The notes under the pieces: model-generated | The model's input: only the letters and a program-made list of their open reading frames with translations | What the model was told of the DNA's origin: nothing | Database searches by the model: none | In this document: piece after piece, positions 1 through 10,400 of the stretch | Numbering within the stretch: the stretch's first letter is position 1 | Layout of the letters: each line of letters starts with the position of its first letter | Position numbers and translations under genes: made by a program | Assembly: GCA_001574975.1 (NCBI GenBank) | Contig: KQ965871.1 | Coordinates: forward strand, 29,320-93,319 | Reading direction: 5' to 3' | Source: Gonapodya prolifera JEL478 | Lineage: Eukaryota > Monoblepharomycota > Monoblepharidomycetes > Monoblepharidales > Gonapodyaceae | DNA length: 64,000 nucleotides

Positions 1-196
1 TGCAATGGAGCAGGAGAGGGAAGAGGCCGCCGTTTAGATGGAGGATGGACTAGCTGTTAAGCTTGCTGCATACTTAATTTTACTACCTGTGCATGTTCTT
101 CTTCATTAATTGTGGATAAACTAGAAACGAGCCACTCAATCATGCATCATGTGTTCTCCAATAGTGCAAAATATCGAACAAGAGTGAAGGCTGAGA

Positions 197-348
197 GTAC
201 ATACAATGAGAATCTACAGGTGCTATTTTTCATTGGAGTTCCTGCTAGGCCCCAGAGTCCTTGTGTCGAATGTCTGGGTACAAGATATCGAATTTCGAAT
301 TTGAGTGAAAAGTACAAACAATGAGAATCTACAGGTGCTTATTTTTCA
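197..348. repeat. Short direct repeat, two copies
   Basis: A segment of about 35 bp centred on AATGAGAATCTACAGGTGCT occurs at about 197-231 and again at about 314-348, with a one-base insertion in the second copy and weaker similarity just upstream. No convincing coding frame uses it. It lies downstream of the PAPS reductase stop codon. Bases 1-421 otherwise show nothing I can call a gene. Confidence 0.6.
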
Positions 349-421
349 CAAACGGGGTGCCAGTCTCCTTACATCCCCCTCTCAAAAAAGTCCAGTCCAG
401 TCCAAGTGGGCGTTCACCAAT

Positions 422-1590
422 CTAAGCGCTCGCCTTTACCTCCACCGCGTCGACCTTCTCGGCCGCCTCCAGCTGCTGCTGACGTTCCCTTTCCTTCTTC
501 TGCTCCAAAAACTTGCGTCGCTGGGCAAAGTAGTCCTTGTGCAACCCGCACTCGGTCTTTTCCTGTCCCCGCCATCGCCCTGCGCGTTCGCCCTCGCCGG
601 CTTTCGTCGGTTGCGTCGAGTGGTAGTCGCCGACGGATTTGTAGCCGCGGTCGTGGAGTGGGTTGTAGGGGAGCTGGGAGTGACAGGTTCAAGTCAGTTT
701 CGATGCACATAAACAAGCTGTGGAGTGAAGAGACTTACGTCATTCGCCTTGATGTACTCCCACACTTGGTCGTACGTCCAGAACGCAAGCGGGTTGAGCT
801 TGACGAGCCCGGACCCTTCCTCAATCTCGACCACTGGCATCGCATCGCGTTCACCACGTTGCGACCGTCGGCGTCCCGTAATCACAGCGACGGCGCCCGT
901 TTGCACGTAGGAGCGGCGAGACGGCTCCGATTTCACGAGAAAGTCGTAACTGATGCATGGGGCGGTTAGGAACATGCACATGTGCACCGATACTGGTGGA
1001 CAAACTCACCTCTCGGGTTGCCGTTCCCACAACTTCTCTCCGTACTTGGCGGTAAACTCCTCCCTTGTTTCGCATCCCTCGGGCTTGTAAACGAGCAGCG
1101 GCACGTTGTACTTGCTCGACGCTCTCCGTGCGAGGTCCAGGGTTTCGTCAAAGTGGTGCAAGGTATCGATAAAGATAAGCGGAACCGGTCCGACCGTGGG
1201 GACAGTCTCTCCATCGTGAGCTCCACGAGCCAGATCCTCGTTGACCCTCGCAAGCGCACGGTGGACGAGGTGGATGATGACGGACCCCGTGGGACCGAAC
1301 GAAGTGGTCTGGTACAGCACGCCCGGGAAGGTGAGCAGTGCCCATTCAATCACCCGCTCGGCTGGGAGACGCGACAGGTAGGTGTTGAGCGAGCGCAGGT
1401 GCGAGGGCGACAGATGCACGGCGTTCGGAAGACGGCTCACGCCGGTGTCGTTGACGTCCTCGACCGACACTGCGGCGTGTGCAGGCGGCATCTTGGAGGA
1501 AGCCGCCGAGGATGATTTGCGACGAGTGGCATAGGGGGGTGCGATGTCAGGGTGTCGGTAGGAATCGGATGAGTTGGCGACGGGTGCCAT
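422..1590 (-). CDS. MET16: Phosphoadenylyl-sulfate (PAPS) reductase
   Basis: Reduces PAPS to sulfite with thioredoxin in assimilatory sulfate reduction, a cytosolic step on the way to cysteine and methionine. Three exons fit clean splice sites: 1590-1010, 949-739 and 673-422, giving 347 residues. The N-terminal third has the adenine-nucleotide alpha hydrolase fold region ([15 protein letters not shown]). The middle carries ITGRRRSQ and RDAMPVVE. The C-terminal part has [13 protein letters not shown] followed by ECGLH, the catalytic cysteine motif of the CysH/MET16 family. Length matches the family apart from a ~35-residue Ser/Ala-rich N-terminal lead, and the tail after ECGLH is Lys/Gln/Glu-rich. 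The family call is secure; the exact start is the first in-frame ATG. No sulfur-assimilation neighbour is visible. Confidence 0.93.
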
Positions 1591-1966
1591 GTGATTACAG
1601 CGATGACGGTGCTGTTAGGATTGCGAGAGAAACAAGAGATTAGTCCGAGTTGGTTTCGGATCTGGCTTATAAATTGTTCTGTTTCGAAAGCTCTGGAAGA
1701 TTAGCAAACCTTTCCATTATTTTTCAGTGGTGGCGCGATTAATCGCGCAATTGTGGCGCAGTCACGCGGAGGACAACTGACGGACATACCCGGAATCATG
1801 AGGCGGCGCACTTTCTTGCTCGACAACGAGACGAGTTCCATGTTTTTCCAGATACATAGTTTTCCAAAATCTCATATACATACTCCGTCCAACAAAGGTT
1901 TTGCTACATAATCTATGTCACAATATTTCAGAAATTTCCATAAAAGATGTGAGTCCTGGTCATTGC
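1591..1966. other. Intergenic, promoter side of PAPS reductase
   Basis: This stretch lies between the PAPS reductase start and the stop of the next minus-strand gene. I see no coding frame or RNA gene in it. It must hold the PAPS reductase promoter and the 3' end of the SH3 gene. Confidence 0.5.
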
Positions 1967-4223
1967 TCACTCGAACGGAAGCTGGTGACGAGCGGGCGAG
2001 GTAGGGTTCTGCATCGACAACAACGGGGCCCGGTTACGTCTCGCTACATCTCGTGCCGCTTCCAAGAGCCTCACCTCTTTCAGCTCTCCACGCGACAGCC
2101 CAGATCGGCGCGAGATGAGGCCAGAGGCCACCTGGGCCGACGCCCGACTTGCAAGCACCACGGACCCCTCGCGCGGTGGGGGAATCGAAGGTGCGTACGT
2201 TGATGACGCCGCCAGGGAGGACGCGTCATCGGGAGAAAGGCGGAGCCAGTCACTGAGTGGAACGAACAGACGCGGTGAGCATGGAAGGACGGTGGATTGT
2301 CCGACATTGGCATACTTACACGGGGAAGGCTCCAAATGCACCCGTGGCCAAGTCTGAAGAAACACGACAGTAAGAAAAAGAGTCGCAAATGACGACGATG
2401 CTCATCACGAACTCCATCCTACGGCCCAGCCATCTCTGAACACTTCTCTGAGCTCGATGAGGTCACCTTGGGTGAGTGCGATCTCATCCTGTGTGCTTGG
2501 GTAAAACTAGTTCACCAACGATGGAAAGTAAATCATTTGAGGAATCGAAACAGTTCGCCAATGATGAAAAGTAAATCATTTGGAGGAATCGAAAGAGGTC
2601 TCAGGTGATTGCAAACGCACCGATGCAATGGCCTTTAATGGCGGTCCGTGGTACTCTGCCGACCCGTCCGCCGGGCGGGGTCCAGCGATTCGCTGGAAGA
2701 ACCAGTGCGCCGCGGGCTTATCATAGAGAGTGTGGTGTAAGAAATGGACAAATCCCGAAGCAAGAGACGAACCAACCTCGTCCATGGGTATGGGTGCATT
2801 CGCTTGTCCACCCCAGGCAACAGACTCCCGCGCTTCCCCACCCCACCATCGACCTGCGCCGGCGTCCAAGGGCGCTCTTTTGTTTGGGGGATGTTGGGAC
2901 GCTCCGATTGGGCCAAGCGCCATTTGTGTTTGTCGTGGATCGCCGCCAGATGGTCTTGATTTTGGCCTTTCAGAGCATACCGAGTTAAACCAACACACGC
3001 ACGCTATAAAGTGCGTCGCCACGTAGAGCTCGTACCTTTGCTTAAGCACCGGAGTGGGCGCAGGTTTGTCGTACCGTGCCGGCGTGTAGCTCCGTTCCTT
3101 CTTGTACTCCCACTCCTCTTCCTCCCGGCGTTTCCTCCGTCTTACGATCAGCAAAAAGATCCCGCCAACCACCAAAACTGTCGCGCCGGCAGATACGCCA
3201 GCCACCAGCGCCACGTTGTTGGTGCGTGGCCCGTTCTGATCCTTGATGGTGTTTCCACCGTCCGAGTTTGTGGGCGTCGCAGAGTCAGCCGAAGTGCCGC
3301 TCATGGAAGATGAATCAGTGGTAGAAGCCGTGGTCGTGGTGGTGTTGGGGGATGCGGAGGTTGTTGTGGTCGAAGAGGAAGATGTCGTCAATGTCGTGAA
3401 TGCCGTTGTGGAAGATGACATCATTGATGATGCGACTGCGACGGTTGCTGCGCTCGCACAGGAATCAGCATTTGAAACAGCAACGTACTGTTTAAAAAGG
3501 CTTGCTTACAAGTTTGCAGGGTATTTGCGGCAACTGTGGAAGTGAGTGCTGGCGGGGGGGCCGCCCCGCACACTGTACCGCGAGCGACGCACACGAGCGG
3601 ACTGCGAGGGAGCATTACAGTAAGTGGAAGAGCTACCACCGCATAAAAATTGTCTGAATGCCACTCACTCTTTGGAACAAAAGGTCGGAGTGCTGCTCGG
3701 ACAGCAGTTGCACTGACTACCAGGGGAGCAGTATCCAAGTAGCTCGGAGGAGCACTAATTGCAAAACGAGAGCTTTCAATTTCCCAGATTCGCTGAGTCA
3801 TCAGGACAAAGAACTCCGTTGTCCTCGACTCCGACCCTCAGCCGTCCGCTTGAAATCGAACCGGGGACAACTCACGCAAACGTAGTTCGATGGAACACAA
3901 AAAAGCCCGCACGTAAGAGTAGAGCATCCGAGTATCTGTCTGGGAATATTGGCAGCTGGAAGAGTTTTGTCAGATCCAGCATAATGATCCTGCGAGCCAC
4001 CAAACGCCCAGATTGCCTCCTGAAGTCCCCAGAATCTGCATCGAATAGTTTCCGTGCGGTGTGAGTCTCGAGAGCGCTGTAAATGCGAGGTTGTCCCCCA
4101 GATACCCCGGCCGCGCTTACAGTTCCACCCACCTTCAGATCGGGCGATGCACAGCGCCAACAGACCGACTATTGAAGAAAAAAGTGCCATTGCACGAGGG
4201 AAGCGTGGGTATCGCCTCGCCAT
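1967..4223 (-). CDS. Cys-rich, Ser/Thr-rich single-pass membrane protein with cytoplasmic SH3 domain
   Basis: Probable cell-surface sensor or adaptor; function inferred from architecture only. The start at 4223 (or the internal Met 12 codons on) opens a signal peptide (ALFSSIVGLLALCIA). Small Cys-rich exons follow between about 4080 and 3550 (for example GYCSPGSQCNCCPSSTP near 3690). Next come a Ser/Thr-rich stalk, a TM helix near 3180-3110 (VALVAGVSAGATVLVVGG), a basic stop-transfer (RRRKRREEEE) and a cytoplasmic tail. The tail joins cleanly: an exon ending 3036, then 2966-2621, 2506-2413, 2353-2320 and 2252-1967. The last exons form an SH3 domain: ALYDY-like FYPSTQDEIAL, then GDLIELREVF, DGW and GAFPVDWL. 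The intron 2412-2354 has a GTTCGT donor. Ectodomain exon joins are unresolved. It resembles fungal wall-stress or Sho1-like sensors in layout, not in detectable sequence. Confidence 0.72.
2511..2592. repeat. Intronic tandem duplication (~40 bp unit, two copies)
   Basis: Two adjacent units (about 2511-2551 and 2552-2592) share AAAGTAAATCATTTG followed by AGGAATCGAAA with a few substitutions and a one-base indel. Both lie inside the intron that separates the SH3-start exon from the upstream tail exon. Confidence 0.7.
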
Positions 4224-4340
4224 GATTTCCTGTGCGGCCCAGATGGAGAAAATCGGTCGGTAGGATGTGGGGGATCCTCAGAGCGGCTCGCGAAGTTTAG
4301 GCCATTCAACGTCCCTAAATTTTGCCGTGGCGGCCCTCAC

Positions 4341-5137
4341 CTGAATTCCTCACCCAAAATGGAGGGTGCACGACCCACCCAATTCTCCAAATGTCACAAC
4401 TTCGAGAGTCGATTTCTCGACGAATACCGGCAATCTCGCCGTGAAACTTGGTTCTACGGCATCGTAGAGCTTCAGNGTAAAGGTTCGGCGCGTGGCCCCA
4501 AGGTCGAGCTCCAACACTCCGGTCTCCCCCCGCGCTCAAAGCACGCGGATTGCAATTATCCGGTCAGTTTTCACTACGCTGCCTGCTGCGCTCGTCAGAA
4601 CCCCCTTGAAAGTTGTCTCTTGCGATCCCTGGGACCGCATTTCCCCCAACTCCCCCGGGGCGCGCGCTGGATGGTCTTGAAGCGGCGGGACCCGCGGCGG
4701 GTCCGATTTGGCTCCGATTGAGGTGGAGATGGCCCGTGATACCCCGGAGAGCTGAAGAGAGGTCGGACAGAGGCGGGTGGTTGGTGGGGAGGTGGTCATG
4801 GACAACGGCGGCGAACTCGGCGGTGAGCCCATTTTCCCTCGCTTTCTTCTGTCTCTGCTGCACGATACTTAGCTCTTTGTTTAGTCTATTCGTTTTGTGG
4901 ACGAAAAGGGCCGGATTCCTGGTCTTTGGTGTCGGAAACGGGCAAGAAGGCCTTCAGGCCGCTCCCCCGGAAAACCTTCGCAAACCTCGCCGTGCTGTCC
5001 GTACCTGTCCACCATTCTTCGCTTCAAATGATATGAGACCTTTGGGGCAGCCTCTTGGTCGGGTGTGCCTTATTCCCCACGTCTGCCGTGAATTAATTTG
5101 CGTTTGGGCACGGCCTCGCCCGTTGGGGAGTTTCTCA
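4341..5137 (+). repeat. Left arm of large inverted repeat
   Basis: Read on the minus strand, this ~797 bp segment is nearly identical to 6217-7014. The predicted peptides of both arms are identical over most of their length. I found one small block of differences near 5070 (left) and 6282 (right), and a G/C difference near 4361 (right 6994). An N at 4476 mirrors the N at 6879: each is 135 bases from the outer end. Beyond the outer end a diverged similarity continues for about 50 bp (GTTGAA-GGCCTAAA core at about 4297-4310 and 7029-7042). The left copy has about 16 extra bases there. No transposase was recognised in the arm. Confidence 0.9.
4350..4832 (-). pseudogene. Broken gene copy in left inverted-repeat arm
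   Basis: This is the mirror copy of the open frame at 6523-7005: 161 codons with one internal TGA at 4536-4538 in exactly the same place as in the other arm. The second part, after the stop, reads like a real exon (LELDLGATRRTFTLKLYDA, then LPVFVEKSTLEVVTFGELGG) and ends at a GGGTGAGG that could also be a splice donor. I do not recognise the family. Codon 126 holds the N of the assembly. Confidence 0.45.
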
Positions 5138-6216
5138 GACACCAAACGTCGGATTAATGTTTATGGCAATGCTGTATGTTTTCTACGCCTTGTCCTGTAC
5201 TCTTCTTTCGCTATCTCGCAACTTCCATTTACTGGCTCTGTCAGCTTGCTGGCTCCTTCCCATTTCAACTCCGACGGCATTTTCAGCTCGGTGGCTCAAC
5301 TTTTGAATGTTTATTAGTTGGTTAAGAACTCTGATTGTTCTCTTGAGGCGTGATTGATCATGTAACTAATGATATCAAGGATTTATTTTTAGTTAACAAG
5401 TAACTAGGGGAGTTGATCATCTCCCAGGTAGATAGCGCTACGCTGTATGGTACCTCCCCGCAAGCGGGCGTGTGACACTCCGCCATACGTCACAAACATA
5501 ACAAAATAAACATGGCGGGACCAACCCCAATGCCCAGACAGTGCTCAAAACATTTGCCCTGATCCAGTCAACGATTCTAAAGAGCCCTGGGGGAAATCCA
5601 AGAGCATCGCCAAATGTCGCCATTTCAGTCACCCAACACCCATGCTCCCAAAACCAAACACCCGCCTCTGTCCGTCCACCCGCCTGTTTCAGCAGTCTCA
5701 CGTTACCAGTATACCATACGCCCATTTGAGCCAAACCACATCTGTCTGCTGTCTGTCGGCAGCATCACAGGTAGTTTCCTGCGGTTCAAGTAACTAATGC
5801 GATCGACCAAACCAATCTCAGATAACGCGTCACCTAACGTGTGACCTAGCCAAACAGTTTAGCGAGCAACAAAGCTGGATTTATATGGACTAAATTTGTT
5901 GAGCGGCATTGGTCTCCGGCTTGATCCCTCCAAAGATCCAAACTCCTGAAATTCCTTTCATAATATCATGTTCTCGTACCTCCCTACAACGTTTTGCCTC
6001 ACGTAGTCACGCAAAATTCAAGAGCAGTAGTCACTGTAGTACATGGGTTCCGAATTCGACCCTCACTGCTGTTTCAACAACCACATCGTCATTGTCGTAC
6101 AAGATACTGCCCGTGGTCCATCAGTTTACGATGACGAACTGAGTCTCAATTTCACCTCCTCGAGAGGGACAGCATGTCATACTTTCTGTCATTTTCTTTT
6201 GAGTAGCTTTCATAAA
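5138..6216. other. Spacer of the inverted repeat
   Basis: This ~1.08 kb of unique sequence lies between the two arms. The longest open frame (minus, about 5438-5734) has no recognisable domain. The motif GTAACTA recurs at about 5359, 5400 and 5790, twice as GTAACTAATG. No transposase, tRNA or other RNA gene was seen. Confidence 0.5.
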
Positions 6217-7014
6217 TGAGAAACTCCCCAACGGGCGAGGCCGTGTTCAAACGCAAATTAATTCACGGCAGACGTGGGGAAATAGGGCACACCCGACCAA
6301 GAGGCTGCCCCAAAGGTCTCATATCATTTGAAGCGAAGAATGGTGGACAGGTACGGACAGCACGGCGAGGTTTGCGAAGGTTTTCCGGGGGAGCGGCCTG
6401 AAGGCCTTCTTGCCCGTTTCCGACACCAAAGACCAGGAATCCGGCCCTTTTCGTCCACAAAACGAATAGACTAAACAAAGAGCTAAGTATCGTGCAGCAG
6501 AGACAGAAGAAAGCGAGGGAAAATGGGCTCACCGCCGAGTTCGCCGCCGTTGTCCATGACCACCTCCCCACCAACCACCCGCCTCTGTCCGACCTCTCTT
6601 CAGCTCTCCGGGGTATCACGGGCCATCTCCACCTCAATCGGAGCCAAATCGGACCCGCCGCGGGTCCCGCCGCTTCAAGACCATCCAGCGCGCGCCCCGG
6701 GGGAGTTGGGGGAAATGCGGTCCCAGGGATCGCAAGAGACAACTTTCAAGGGGGTTCTGACGAGCGCAGCAGGCAGCGTAGTGAAAACTGACCGGATAAT
6801 TGCAATCCGCGTGCTTTGAGCGCGGGGGGAGACCGGAGTGTTGGAGCTCGACCTTGGGGCCACGCGCCGAACCTTTACNCTGAAGCTCTACGATGCCGTA
6901 GAACCAAGTTTCACGGCGAGATTGCCGGTATTCGTCGAGAAATCGACTCTCGAAGTTGTGACATTTGGAGAATTGGGTGGGTCGTGCACCCTGCATTTTG
7001 GGTGAGGAATTCAG
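6217..7014 (-). repeat. Right arm of large inverted repeat
   Basis: Inverted partner of 4341-5137. Its inner end starts TGAGAAACTCCCCAACG, the complement of the left arm's inner end. The N at 6879 mirrors that at 4476. Near-identity over ~0.8 kb, with more diverged flanks outside, suggests either a recent inverted duplication or conversion between arms, or an assembly artefact of a collapsed repeat. Confidence 0.9.
6523..7005 (+). pseudogene. Broken gene copy in right inverted-repeat arm
   Basis: An open frame from ATG 6523 runs through a Pro/Ser-rich N-terminal part (about 98 codons) to a TGA at 6817-6819, then continues in the same frame for about 60 more codons to 7005. The downstream half has the alternating hydrophobic/charged look of a folded beta-rich domain. 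The TGA precedes GCG and would be explained by a CGA to TGA change, but a small unrecognised intron or a true stop is also possible. Family not recognised. The identical lesion in both arms means it predates the duplication or has been copied by conversion. Confidence 0.45.
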
Positions 7015-7457
7015 CAAAATGTGTGGAAGTTGAACGGCCTAAAGTTCTGCCGCAAGCAAAAACGACCACTCATGTGACATCACAGCTCGATTATATTTTC
7101 GTCATCCATTGAGTCTAAATTTTGCTGCACAATTGGAAACCAGCAAAGCACTCACGATGAGCATTCATCATGATGATGCGCACAGTGACGTTGACGCGCC
7201 AGGAAGAATGTACTGACGGCACCGAATTGATATGCAAGTCGCTTTTCAAACTGGCTTGTTGGACTAGTGCTACCGAGAAACACTTGTGTGCTAACAGAAC
7301 GAAGTTTCGTGGTTCTCCGCACACAACACAACCGTGCCGTGGTCACTCTTAGTCTAAGTTTTCCTCAAGAGTCAACGGAGCGGGCCACTCTGGGATACGA
7401 GCAGCATCTGGACATAAGGCCAACTGTCCACCGGCCTGGCTCTCCGTGAGAGTGGAG
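7015..7457. other. Intergenic, upstream of the USP19-like gene
   Basis: After about 50 bp of diverged repeat flank there is no supported gene. The deubiquitinase promoter should lie here; I cannot point to specific elements. Confidence 0.4.
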
Positions 7458-10400
7458 ATGGCTAGGAATCACGGGGAACCCGTTCGAACTGCTTCCGTAA
7501 CGAGTTCTAAACCCACGGATTCTGTCTCGGGACAAGGACCAGGACCTGCTCAGAGCAGTCACCCTCAAGCCGCAAAATCCGCAGAAACTAGTGGTGGGGA
7601 CCAGCAGGGCACGCCCGCGATGGCTCCGTCGGCGAACCGTATCTCGACGCCAGCATCGGACTGGAACTCTTCCCCTGCCCCCATTGAGCCCGGCTTGTCT
7701 GACTCTCGAAACTCGTTCCCATCTTCCGAGGAGCGTTCTGCGAACGGAACCGTGGACACCGATGCCATCGCGACAGACGAAATCCGGAAGAAGCGTCGAA
7801 AGAAGAAGAAGCCGGCAACATCTGGAGCGATTTTCCCTGCAGCTCAACCGTCGAAGATGGACAGCGTCGGCGTGTCTGATGCGGACGTCTCGGGTGATGC
7901 AGAAAATACCTCCTCCATTGACCACATAAATGACGGTCCTGCAACATCACTGAACACGTCTCAGACGTCGGAGCGAACCGTTTTGGACAATTTGGAGCAT
8001 GCTGCTACCGATACATCGGGAACGAGCAAGAGTCATTCATACCCGAACAAATCACCCGCAACTGCCGACTTTGTTCGTCCCGAGAACCCCCCTTCATCGC
8101 CGCCCTCGCTTCCTCCGACAACCTCCTCCGACACAATCCCTAGTCATCCCCTCGATCCTTCTGGCGAGGTCAGCTCCGGCCCCTCCAACAACCTACAAAG
8201 CTCCCTTAACACCCAACACTCCACATCTCCCTCGTCCTCGAAAAAGAAGAAAAAGCCACGAACCAAACCCGAATCTGGCGTTACACCTCCGGTTCCCCCT
8301 CTTGATACATCGACGAAACCAACTGTAAGCGTTGGCAATCCTCCTTCACCCTCCCATTCCTCTTCAACCGATGCAACCCTGGCTGCCGCGGAGTCGCCAT
8401 CACCCGCAGGATCAGGATCAGGATCGGGTGCGGATACCGCGAAGATAGATGATCAAGGTTTGCCGGATGCCAACGTGCGGTCGGTCCCCACACCGGTCTC
8501 TGCCCCCATCGAATCGGTCAATGAGAATGCTTCCGAGCAGGAGTTTTTGAAGAGAAGGACTGGAAACGGTAGACTTGAAGATGATAAAAGCGGCACTCTC
8601 CCAGCCGATTTTGTTATAGCGATCCCAGACGTGGAGGAGACTGGCGATCCAGCAGCGCCGGAACGCAATGTGGATGTTGCACCCACCTTTCCACAACCGA
8701 GTGGGACTTCTGATACGAGGGACGGTAGGGATGATCCAGCTGCAGACTCGGACACGGAAGGGGAACCCACCCTGGGAGGAGCGACTGGAAAACGAAAGAA
8801 ACGGAAGCACAAAAAGAAGAAGGCGCCCGATGTGACAGAATCAGACAAAAAGAACGATGAGACGGGGGTGAAAGAAGGAACAAACCGCTCAACGGAGGCA
8901 GATCCTTTGTTGGGCGGTGCTGCGGATGGAACGAACTCCTCCTCCACTACTAGCACGAATGGTCGCCGGCAACGACCTAGAATCGTAAACGGGCGGCTTC
9001 AACGGCCTCCAGCGGCGGCGGAATCTCCATCGACCATGGAGAATCAACCCGGAATGACTCCGGACAAGGCCAGGGAGATCATGGATTATCAGAATCGGGT
9101 TATATTCAACCATTACTTTCGCCATCTACATCCTCTGCGGCGGGCTGGAGTGGGGATGGTGGGATTGGGTGGGAGCAGCGACACGGTTCGCGGCATGGAC
9201 GAATCGGAAGGCAGAAGCTCCAGTCCAAAGACCAGGAAGGAAATGGAGGAGGAAATGTACAAGAAAATTGGAGTTGTTCCCGAGCCCACGAAGCACAAGT
9301 GAGTCCTCCTTGAGCTGGAGACCATTGCAACTCTGCGTAACATCAAAGATCGGGCAGGTTGCGGTATGACACATACCAGACAAAGGGAGAGTTTTTCGTG
9401 ACGATCTACATGAAAAATCTCAAAGAAGATCAGGTGGATTGCAAGTTCGAGGAGCGCCGGGTATGTCCTTTTTATGTCAGGGTTCTGCAATGTGCTCATG
9501 TTCCCGATTTCAGTTGTATGTTACCTTTCCTGGTGTCACGTTTCAGTCGGACTCGGACACGTCGTTCGATGTCACCTTAGCAGACGCCATTGTTCCACAG
9601 CACTGCAAGGTTGCTCTGAGACCCCTCTCCGTCGTCATAGCGTTGAAAAAGGCCCGAATTGCAGACTGGGAATCCCTTGAGAAGCGTGACAAGGACGCAG
9701 AAAAGGAGAAAGGGGAGAACTCTGGTGGTGGCAAAGGAAATAAGAAGTCCGCTGCGGATGCAGAAAAGGGGGGACGAAAAGAACAATTTGATGTGGAGGA
9801 AGTGATGAAGAAGATCGAAGGGACACAGCCCGAGAAGGAAAAGGACGTGAAGAGAAAGGGTGGGAAAATCCAAGCGGCTGCCAGTCCAATTGCATCAAAT
9901 GAAACTATGGCCAAACCCACTGTCTCCGAAGTTAACTTATCGGCTACTCCATCGGGGGAAGGAAGCTCGATTTTGACATCTGATAACGCTTCCGCGAGAG
10001 ACCAACAACCAGCGATCCGTGAGGAAAACGTGCCACCACAGGCGGAAGTGAAGGATTCCCGCGTGGAAATTTCGCAGGTACCTCTTTCGGACAACATCGT
10101 GGACCAGAATGTTTCTGCGCATGGGGTTTCGAGCGCTTCATCAGTCAAAATGTCGATGCCTGGGGCCTGGCCAGACTCCGCATCATCTGGGACTTCACGC
10201 TCGGCATCTGATCATGGAAGACAGGATGACGACTCTGAGCAACCTGCAACCGATACCGACCGCAGCCTCCCGAGTCCTGGGGAGAACAACAACGCAGAGT
10301 TGTTCCATAAGGGGGTTTCGGCGCTAGAGAGGCCCTATGAGTCGTCAAGTTTAGTCGGCATCGCATCCCTCTTTGGCAGCGCTGTGGGGTCTGTTGTGAG

